NCBI GenBank assembly: GCA_021809235.1
Contig: JAKBAG010000214.1
Coordinates: forward strand, 1-5,182
Direction of reading: 5' to 3'
Source of the DNA: Acidobacteriota bacterium
GTDB taxonomy: Bacteria; Acidobacteriota; Terriglobia; Terriglobales; Acidobacteriaceae
Length of the DNA stretch: 5,182 nt
Shown: one piece after another, positions 1 through 5,182 of the stretch
Layout of the letters: every line of letters begins with the position of its first letter
Numbering within the stretch: position 1 is the first letter of the stretch
Notes under the pieces: generated by a model
What the model was told of the DNA's origin: nothing
What the model saw: only the letters and a program-made list of their open reading frames with translations
Databases searched by the model: none
Program-made: the position numbers and the translations under genes

Positions 1-117
<117 letters not shown>

Positions 118-128
118 TTATCCTTAAG

Positions 129-165
129 AAAAGGCCAGTCCTAGTGACTGGCCTTTTCTGTTTTC
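129..165 (+). terminator. Rho-independent terminator after 5S rRNA, probably bidirectional
   Basis: A 12-bp perfect stem (129-140 with 146-157; core GGCCAGTC/GACTGGCC) closes a 5-nt loop (141-145). A T-rich run, TTTTCTGTTTT, follows on the plus strand at 154-164. The minus strand also reads T-rich after the stem (TTTTCTTAAGG), so the same hairpin could stop transcripts of the convergent regulator gene that ends at 222. It lies 11 bases after the 5S 3' end. Confidence 0.9.
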
Positions 166-221
166 CATCCTTCTGTTTTCATCCCCGTCCACTCCCTGCA
201 ACCCATGTGCCAGCTCCCCAG

Positions 222-986
222 TTAGCCTGTAGAGGACTCTCTTCCTGCCTCGCGTGTGTTCTCTCGGGATGTGCTGCGGCGCTCGACGGGGCGTTCCATG
301 CCCTGGGATGCCTGTGCCATGCGAAGATGCTGTTCCATCAAGTTTCGTGCCTCTTCGGGGCGGCGTCCGCGTACAGCCCGATAGATCTCGCGATGCATAG
401 CTGCCGATTCTCGTAGATCCATCGCGCGTTCCACCGTCTTGCGACGCTTATCGTACATGGTGGATGTGACGGTCTCCATGATCGCCGCCAGGATCGGATT
501 CCCGGATGCCTGCGCGATGATACGGTGGAACAGCACATCATGAATCAGGTATTCCACGGGTGCATCCACGGCGGCGAACATCTCCGCCACTTCCTCTGCC
601 AGGGCTGCGTGGTGTTCGTCTTTGCCGCGCTCGGCGGCGAGTGCGGCGAGATTCGATTCCAGTATGATGCGTGCCTCAAACATTTGCCAGGACTGGAAAC
701 CGTGCAGTGCTCCCATGAAGCTCAGCGAGGCTTTGCCTAGATCTGGCGGTCCATCCGCCACAAACGTGCCTACGCCGTGACGAATCTTCATCACCCCCAT
801 CGCAGCCAAATAGCCGATGCCCGTGCGCAGACTGGCGCGGCTCACATTGAGTGTGCGTGCCAGTTCACGTTCCGGTGGCAGTTTATCGCCAGGCTGCAGG
901 GTTCCCTTTTCGATCAGGGATCGAACATGGTTGACCACTTGCATGGTGCGGTGAGATTCCGGGGTAATGGTTGGATTCTGTGGCAT
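222..986 (-). CDS. FadR-subfamily GntR transcriptional regulator (wHTH + FCD), probable hexuronate operon repressor
   Basis: This is a 254-aa ligand-responsive DNA-binding protein. Residues about 14-77 form the GntR winged helix-turn-helix: the motif LPPERELARTLNVSRASLR lies at 36-54 and the wing ends in HGVGTF at 70-75. Residues about 95-225 form the helical FCD effector domain. Its usual metal-site residues are all visible: D150 and H154 (HDVLFH), H198 and H220, with R106 in the FEARIILE helix typical of the effector pocket. The ATG at 986 was chosen over an in-frame codon at 1133 because the family begins just before helix 1. A GGAAAG (minus strand, 998-1003) lies 11 nt upstream of it, and the extra 49 residues of the longer reading look unlike protein. 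An internal ATG at 944 is a weaker alternative. The last ~30 residues form an Arg/Ser/Glu-rich, probably disordered tail. The gene is divergent from the uronate operon, and tGGTnnnACCa-type palindromes lie between them. The effector is inferred to be a uronate or a pathway intermediate. The name ExuR or UxuR is not assigned because orthology cannot be judged here. Confidence 0.9.
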   Translation of the reverse strand: MPQNPTITPESHRTMQVVNHVRSLIEKGTLQPGDKLPPERELARTLNVSRASLRTGIGYLAAMGVMKIRHGVGTFVADGPPDLGKASLSFMGALHGFQSWQMFEARIILESNLAALAAERGKDEHHAALAEEVAEMFAAVDAPVEYLIHDVLFHRIIAQASGNPILAAIMETVTSTMYDKRRKTVERAMDLRESAAMHREIYRAVRGRRPEEARNLMEQHLRMAQASQGMERPVERRSTSRENTREAGRESSTG

Positions 987-1087
987 GAGGTCGGATTCTT
1001 TCCACGCGGCTTGGAGCCATGGTATTGGAACAGGAAAAGTGTAGCATTCACAGCCTCTTTCGTTCGCCAGAAATTCTTTTCTCGAAG

Positions 1088-1117
1088 AAGACAAAGTCCC
1101 TTCTCGATGTGTATACT
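1088..1117 (+). promoter_or_regulatory. Putative sigma70-type promoter of the uxaC operon
   Basis: A -35-like AAGACA (1088-1093, 4 of 6 consensus bases) and a -10-like TATACT (1112-1117, 5 of 6) are separated by 18 bp. Transcription would start near 1124, leaving a leader of about 77 nt before the uxaC ATG at 1201. The predicted start falls inside the palindromic operator region, as expected for a repressible promoter. The -35 match is modest, and no experiment supports the start site. Confidence 0.5.
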
Positions 1118-1118
1118 T

Positions 1119-1154
1119 GTGGTCTGACCTCACGAATGGTCAGACCACTCGTGA
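1119..1154 (+). promoter_or_regulatory. Tandem/nested palindromic operator, probably for the adjacent FadR-type regulator
   Basis: Two copies of an 11-bp palindrome match the tGGTnnnACCa pattern known for several FadR-subfamily regulators. TGGTCTGACCT (1120-1130) has one imperfect end and TGGTCAGACCA (1137-1147) is perfect; their centres are 17 bp apart. The two together form an inverted repeat with 11-bp perfect arms (1119-1129 and 1138-1148) around an 8-nt spacer. The second site is also flanked by TCACGA (1130-1135) and TCGTGA (1149-1154), a further inverted repeat on the same centre (1142). The element starts just after the predicted -10 box, so binding there should block initiation. That the divergent regulator binds it is inferred from position and pattern. 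Confidence 0.75.
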
Positions 1155-1182
1155 ATATGTCTCCCACGGAGTGTCGATTCCT

Positions 1183-1190
1183 GGAAAGGA
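1183..1190 (+). promoter_or_regulatory. Ribosome binding site that decides the uxaC start
   Basis: GGAAAGGA (1183-1190) lies 10 nt before the ATG at 1201. It favours that ATG over the in-frame TTG at 1117, which overlaps the -10 box and operator and so is probably untranslated. Confidence 0.75.
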
Positions 1191-1200
1191 AGCCTTTGTC

Positions 1201-2592
1201 ATGCTGCTTCATGCGGATCGCTTATTTCCCGTTGACCCGGATGTACGCGGGATAGCGCGTGCCTTGTATGCATCAGTACGAACCCTGCCGATTGTGAGTC
1301 CTCATGGACATACGCAGGCTGGATGGTTTGCCCGCAACGAGTTCTTCCCGAATCCGGCCATGTTGTTTGTGCAGCCCGATCATTACGTCTATCGGATGTT
1401 GTACAGCCAGGGTGTATCGATGGACGCTCTGGAGATTGGCCAGCCGGAAATCAGGAATCCGCGTGCGGTATGGCGTCTGTTTGCGCAGCATTACCATCTG
1501 TTTCGTGGAACACCAACTCGGATGTGGCTCGACTATGCATTCCAGGAGTTGTTTGGTCTGGAAGAGCGGCTGAGCGAGCGCAATGCCGATCTCTACTATG
1601 ACCGGATAGCCGAGTTGCTGCAGACCGAGGCCTTCCGCCCGCGCGCGCTCTACGAGCGTTTTGGCATTGAGGTGCTGGCCACAACCGATTCCCCGCTGGA
1701 CTCTCTTGCCGATCATGCGGCCATTCGTGCCTCTGGATGGGCTGGGCGCATTCTGCCCACCTTTCGGCCGGACCCGGTCGTCGATCCCGAGTTTGATGGT
1801 TTTACCGCGAGGATTCGCGAGCTCGGCGAGCAGACGGGTGAGGACACGCAGCACTGGCGTGGATATCTGGCTGCCTTGCGCAAGGCGCGCGAGCGCTTCC
1901 GCGCTCTTGGCTGCACCGCTACTGATCATGGGCATCCCACAGCGCAGACGGCAGACCTGGACGAGAGTCAGGCTGCAGCGTTGTTTGCGGAGGTCATCGA
2001 TGGCAGTGCCAATGCTGCGCAGCAGGAGATCTTCCGTGCGCAGATGCTGACCGAGATGGCGAAAATGAGTCTTGACGATGGTCTCGTCATGCAGATCCAT
2101 CCTGGGAGTGTGCGGAATCACAATCGTCAGGTGTACGCGCGATTTGGTCGGGACACCGGCGCCGATATTCCGCATCCCACCAACTATGTGGATGCTTTGC
2201 GTCCTCTGCTGGACCGGGTCGGCAACGAGCCTGGGCTTACGATCATTCTATTCACGCTGGATGAGTCGGCCTACAGTCGCGAGCTTGCACCGCTCGCCGG
2301 TCATTATCCCAGCCTGCGGCTGGGGCCGCCGTGGTGGTTTCACGATAGTCCGGAGGGAATGTTGCGCTTCCGCGAGCAGGTGACGGAGACCGCGGGCTTC
2401 TACAATACGGTTGGGTTCAACGATGACACGCGCGCGTTTCTTTCCATCCCGGCAAGGCATGATGTGGCGCGACGGATGGATTGCAGCTTCCTGGCGCGTC
2501 TGGTCGCTGAACATCGGCTGGAGATGGACGAGGCATTCGAACTCGCCCGGGAGTTAACCTGTGGTCTGGTCAGGCAGGCATATCGGCTTTGA
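1201..2592 (+). CDS. uxaC: Uronate (glucuronate/galacturonate) isomerase
   Basis: This cytosolic enzyme (EC 5.3.1.12) converts D-glucuronate to D-fructuronate and D-galacturonate to D-tagaturonate, the first step of the isomerase route of hexuronate catabolism. The protein is 463 aa, close to the usual ~470. It carries family landmarks in order: the amidohydrolase-type metal pair H35/H37 in SPHGHT; TTDSPLD (161-167); LPTFRPD (185-191); TDHG (241-244); MQIHPGSVRNHN (297-308), with H300 a probable active-site residue; PWWFHDS (377-383); and near the C-terminus GFNDDTRAFLSIPARHD (405-421), with D408 the probable metal-ligand Asp of the last barrel strand. No truncation or frameshift is seen. The HGHT motif is followed by Q39-A40, where I would expect DP from memory of relatives; the effect is unknown. 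The gene is first in the operon, behind a palindromic operator, and is followed after 14 bp by a transporter. Substrate preference between the two uronates cannot be read from sequence. Confidence 0.95.
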   Translation: MLLHADRLFPVDPDVRGIARALYASVRTLPIVSPHGHTQAGWFARNEFFPNPAMLFVQPDHYVYRMLYSQGVSMDALEIGQPEIRNPRAVWRLFAQHYHLFRGTPTRMWLDYAFQELFGLEERLSERNADLYYDRIAELLQTEAFRPRALYERFGIEVLATTDSPLDSLADHAAIRASGWAGRILPTFRPDPVVDPEFDGFTARIRELGEQTGEDTQHWRGYLAALRKARERFRALGCTATDHGHPTAQTADLDESQAAALFAEVIDGSANAAQQEIFRAQMLTEMAKMSLDDGLVMQIHPGSVRNHNRQVYARFGRDTGADIPHPTNYVDALRPLLDRVGNEPGLTIILFTLDESAYSRELAPLAGHYPSLRLGPPWWFHDSPEGMLRFREQVTETAGFYNTVGFNDDTRAFLSIPARHDVARRMDCSFLARLVAEHRLEMDEAFELARELTCGLVRQAYRL

Positions 2593-2606
2593 GAGGTAGC
2601 GACGGC

Positions 2607-3902
2607 ATGGATGAAGCGCAGTATCCGAAGGCTGAGGAGCTCACCCCCCCGCGCATGGGACGTGTGCGCTGGACCATTTGCGCCATGCTCTTTGCCGCTA
2701 CATCCATCAATTACATGGATCGGCAGGTGATCTCGATTTTGAAGCCGACGCTGGAGCACAGCATTGGCCTCACAGAGATCGGATACGGCTACATCGTGGA
2801 TGCGTTTCAGCTTGCTTATGCCATTGGACTGCTTGCAGCTGGCAGATTCGTGGATCGCGTCGGCACCCGTCTGGGCTACATGGCCATCATGGCGCTCTGG
2901 AGCCTGTCTGCCATGGGCCATGCCCTGGCGAATACAGTCATGGAGTTTGCCATCGCGCGATTCTCGCTGGGACTGGGCGAGTCGGGAAATTTCCCAGCCG
3001 CCATCAAGACCGTAGCCGAGTGGTTTCCGCAGCATGAGCGTTCGCTTGCCACCGGCATCTTCAACTCCGGCGCCAATCTCGGTGCCGTTCTGGCGCCGCT
3101 CATCGTTCCCTGGGTCACGATTCACTACGGTTGGCACGCAGCCTTTCTGGTCACCGGCTGCTTCAGCGCGCTCTGGATTCTCTGGTGGTATCGCAACTAC
3201 CGCAAGCCAACGGACCACCCCACGCTGACCGGCGAGGAACTGCGGCATATTTATCGGGAGGCCGCGGCGCAGATGGGGCCATCCGCCCCTTGGACGAGGC
3301 TGCTCGGCTACCGCCAAACATGGGGCTATTCGCTGGCCAAATTCCTGACCGATCCTATCTGGTGGTTCTATCTCTTCTGGCTACCCTCCTACTTCAGCGC
3401 AAAGTTCCACCTCGATCTCTCCCACCTCGGTCTGCCGCTCATCATTGTCTATAACGCATCTGCTGTGGGCAGCATTGGCGGGGGCTGGCTGCCGCAGCCA
3501 TTCCAGCGGATGGGCCTGCGGGCGACGCATGCACGGCTGGCCGCAATGCTGCTGTGTGCCTGTGCTGTTCTGCCTGTTCTGGCCATGAGCCGCGTCCATG
3601 CCGAATGGGTAGCCATTGCCCTGCTCAGCGTGGGAGCTGCCGCGCATCAGGGGTGGTCTGCCAATCTCTACACGACGGCCTCGGATATGTTTCCCCGCAG
3701 CGCCGTGGGCTCAATGACCGGAATTGGCGGCATGGCCGGCGCCGCCGGTGGTGCTCTGCTGGCCTACTATGCAGGACACATTCTGGAGCGCACGCACAGC
3801 TATTCCAGCCTGTTTTTCATTGCAGGAGGAGCCTATCTGGCTGCGTGGATCGTCCTGCAGGTCTTTGCTCCGGGATTACGCGAAGTGGAGAAATTGGCAT
3901 GA
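2607..3902 (+). CDS. MFS transporter, hexuronate/anion:cation symporter (ExuT-like) family
   Basis: This is a 431-aa inner-membrane protein with about 12 hydrophobic segments, roughly 22-36, 60-78, 90-108, 111-125, 148-168, 170-185, 250-269, 275-293, 311-328, 333-349, 368-389 and 401-421. A hydrophilic central loop lies near 186-235. MFS and ACS-family marks are visible: INYMDRQ at the end of helix 1 (34-40); the loop 2-3 motif GRFVDRVGTRLG (79-90); LGLGESGNFPAAIKT (121-135), followed by EWFP and ER; and GIFNSGANLG (150-159). By family and context it probably imports glucuronate and/or galacturonate with protons. Relatives also carry other sugar acids such as galactonate or glucarate, so the substrate is an inference. 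The ATG at 2607 has AGAGG (2592-2596) 10 nt upstream and is preferred to a TTG at 2589. It lies 14 bp after uxaC, and its stop overlaps the next start (ATGA), consistent with one transcript. Confidence 0.9.
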   Translation: MDEAQYPKAEELTPPRMGRVRWTICAMLFAATSINYMDRQVISILKPTLEHSIGLTEIGYGYIVDAFQLAYAIGLLAAGRFVDRVGTRLGYMAIMALWSLSAMGHALANTVMEFAIARFSLGLGESGNFPAAIKTVAEWFPQHERSLATGIFNSGANLGAVLAPLIVPWVTIHYGWHAAFLVTGCFSALWILWWYRNYRKPTDHPTLTGEELRHIYREAAAQMGPSAPWTRLLGYRQTWGYSLAKFLTDPIWWFYLFWLPSYFSAKFHLDLSHLGLPLIIVYNASAVGSIGGGWLPQPFQRMGLRATHARLAAMLLCACAVLPVLAMSRVHAEWVAIALLSVGAAAHQGWSANLYTTASDMFPRSAVGSMTGIGGMAGAAGGALLAYYAGHILERTHSYSSLFFIAGGAYLAAWIVLQVFAPGLREVEKLA

Positions 3903-5179
3903 GCGTGTATTGTGCACAGGGCGGTCCCGAGATTGACCTGGACAGTGAACAGTTGCAGACGCTGCTGGTGGGCGCGCTGGAAAAGCTAGGTTCGCGTCAG
4001 CGCGTGCTTCTGGTTCCTCCGGACCAGACCCGCGCCCACTCACGTGCCGGCGAACTGACGCGGATCGCCTGGCAGTACTACGGGCGCAGCATCGATGCCG
4101 TGATGCCGGCGTTGGGCACGCACACGCCGATGACTGCGCAGCAGATTCAGCACATGTACGGGGACATGCCGCTCGAGCTGTTCCGTGCCCATGACTGGCG
4201 AAACGATATAGAAACCATGGGCGAGGTTCCGCGTGAGTATGTGCTGGAGCAGTCCGAGGGGCGCGTGGATTACGCGTGGCCAGCACAGGTCAACCGGCTG
4301 CTCTCGCGAGGCGGCCACGATCTGATACTTTCCATCGGCCAGGTGGTGCCCCATGAGGTCATCGGCATGGCCAACTACAACAAGAACATTCTTGTGGGAA
4401 CCGGCGGGCGCGAGGGGATCAATCGCAGTCACTATCTGGGAGCCGTCTATGGCATGGAGCGCATCATGGGCCGCGCCGTCAATCCGGTGCGCAACGTGCT
4501 GAACCATGCCTCCGATCTCTTCCTCAGTCAGATGCCGATCGTGTACGTGTTGACAGTAGTCAGCCGCAGAGTCACTGGTGGGCTGGCCGTGCGCGGCCTC
4601 TTTATCGGCGATGATGTCGAGTGCTTCCATCTGGCGGCGGAACTCAGCCTGAAAGTGAACTTCGAGCTGGTTGCCGAGCCCATTCGCAAGGCCGTCGTCT
4701 ACCTGGACCCGGAAGAGTTTCACAGCACCTGGCTGGGGAACAAGGCCATTTATCGCACGCGGATGGCGCTGGCCGATGATGCCGAGCTGATCATTCTGGC
4801 GCCAGGTGTCCGCGAGTTCGGCGAAGACAAGACCATCGACGCGCTGATTCGCCGCTATGGCTACCGCGGCACACCGGCTACGCTGCAGGCCGTGGCGGAG
4901 CATCCCGAACTGGCCGCGGACCTGAGCGCAGCCGCTCACCTGATCCATGGTTCCTCAGAGGGACGATTCCGGATCGTCTGGTGCCCGGGCGGGCTTTCGC
5001 GCGAGGAAGTCGAAGGCGTTGGCTTTGCCTATGCCGATTTGAAACAGATGCTGGAGATCTACCAGCCAGAACAAAGAAGCGCGGGCCATAACCGCGTCGC
5101 AGGCGAAGATATCTTTTTTATTGCCAATCCAGGGCTTGGACTCTGGGCGCACCGTAGCAGATTGGGAAAGGGGAATTGA
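3899..5179 (+). CDS. LarA-like (DUF2088) nickel-pincer nucleotide-dependent racemase/epimerase homologue
   Basis: This 426-aa protein is close to lactate racemase LarA (about 424 aa). In LarA, a nickel-pincer nucleotide bound to a lysine and histidines takes a hydride from the alpha carbon of a 2-hydroxy acid. The key residues can be traced: D42 and R45 in PDQTR (LarA D72/R75); H75 in ALGTH (H108); H152 in VPHEVIG (H174); K162 in ANYNK (the cofactor-attaching K184); and H178 in NRSH (H200). The spacings 152-162-178 equal 174-184-200 exactly. A C-terminal EFHSTWLGNK block (K282) may correspond to the second catalytic region. The usual TRP after DxTR reads TRA. The start is the ATG overlapping the transporter stop, with GGAG at 3887-3890 eight nt upstream. 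A longer upstream reading is spurious because it lies inside the transporter gene. The substrate is unknown. Placement in a uronate operon argues for a sugar acid rather than lactate. LarB, LarC and LarE, which make the cofactor, are not in the window. Confidence 0.85.
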   Translation: MSVYCAQGGPEIDLDSEQLQTLLVGALEKLGSRQRVLLVPPDQTRAHSRAGELTRIAWQYYGRSIDAVMPALGTHTPMTAQQIQHMYGDMPLELFRAHDWRNDIETMGEVPREYVLEQSEGRVDYAWPAQVNRLLSRGGHDLILSIGQVVPHEVIGMANYNKNILVGTGGREGINRSHYLGAVYGMERIMGRAVNPVRNVLNHASDLFLSQMPIVYVLTVVSRRVTGGLAVRGLFIGDDVECFHLAAELSLKVNFELVAEPIRKAVVYLDPEEFHSTWLGNKAIYRTRMALADDAELIILAPGVREFGEDKTIDALIRRYGYRGTPATLQAVAEHPELAADLSAAAHLIHGSSEGRFRIVWCPGGLSREEVEGVGFAYADLKQMLEIYQPEQRSAGHNRVAGEDIFFIANPGLGLWAHRSRLGKGN

Positions 5180-5182
5180 GTT

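Noticed and set aside
158..221. Gap between the terminator and the regulator stop
   Set aside because: No gene, repeat or second hairpin is seen in these 64 bases. They look like plain spacer.
928..937. TGGTTGACCA palindrome as a possible extra operator
   Set aside because: It lies inside the regulator's coding sequence, and its half-sites are spaced by two bases rather than three. A short chance palindrome is more likely.
1038..1043. TACACT on the minus strand, with an upstream TG, as a -10 box for the regulator
   Set aside because: Only four of six bases match, and no convincing -35 sits at 16-18 bp. It is possible but too weak to list as a feature.
987..1133. N-terminal extension of the regulator by 49 residues to an ATG at 1133
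   Set aside because: It would run through the intergenic operator and promoter region. The residues do not resemble a GntR N-terminus, and the ATG at 986 fits the family length.
1117..1200. In-frame TTG at 1117 that would extend UxaC by 28 residues
   Set aside because: It overlaps the predicted -10 box and the operator, lacks a good ribosome binding site, and adds residues unlike the family N-terminus. The ATG at 1201 has a clear GGAAAGGA.
2561..2574. GTGGTCTGGTCAGG resembling the operator, near the end of uxaC
   Set aside because: The second half-site (GACCA) is missing, and the bases encode the ordinary C-terminal helix of UxaC.
2400..3317. Long minus-strand reading frame antisense to uxaC and the transporter
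   Set aside because: It is an open frame in GC-rich DNA opposite two clearly recognised genes. It has no recognisable domain and no plausible start signals. The same applies to the minus-strand frames at 1273-2175 and 4040-4948.

Overview
The window looks like a bacterial chromosome segment at the edge of an rRNA operon, about 58-60% GC by eye. The gene families and this arrangement (a FadR-type regulator divergent from uronate isomerase, an ExuT-like transporter and a LarA-like protein) suggest a carbohydrate-degrading soil bacterium, possibly an Acidobacteriota of the Terriglobia type. That placement is inferred from gene content and style, not from a diagnostic marker, and is only moderately secure.

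Layout. Bases 1-117 are a complete 5S rRNA gene, the tail of an rRNA operon that lies mostly left of the window. A strong, probably bidirectional hairpin terminator follows (129-165). A FadR-subfamily GntR regulator (222-986, minus strand) points toward the rRNA operon. Its 5' end faces a 214-bp regulatory region (987-1200) with a sigma70-like promoter and a conspicuous pair of overlapping palindromes for the plus-strand genes. To the right is a compact three-gene operon: uronate isomerase uxaC (1201-2592), an MFS transporter of the hexuronate/anion:cation symporter type (2607-3902), and a LarA-like (DUF2088) protein (3899-5179). The gaps are 14 bp and then a 4-bp ATGA overlap. All three genes are complete, and the window ends three bases after the last stop codon.

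How it fits together. The transporter probably imports glucuronate and/or galacturonate. UxaC isomerises them to fructuronate and tagaturonate. The FadR-type regulator probably represses the operon through the palindromic sites over the promoter until a sugar acid is bound. The later classical steps (uronate reductase, mannonate/altronate dehydratase, KDG kinase and aldolase) are not in the window. The unusual member is the LarA-like protein. It keeps the histidine/lysine set that holds the nickel-pincer nucleotide in lactate racemase, at exactly the same spacing, yet it sits in a sugar-acid operon. A nickel-pincer-dependent epimerase acting on a sugar acid of this pathway is the most interesting hypothesis here.
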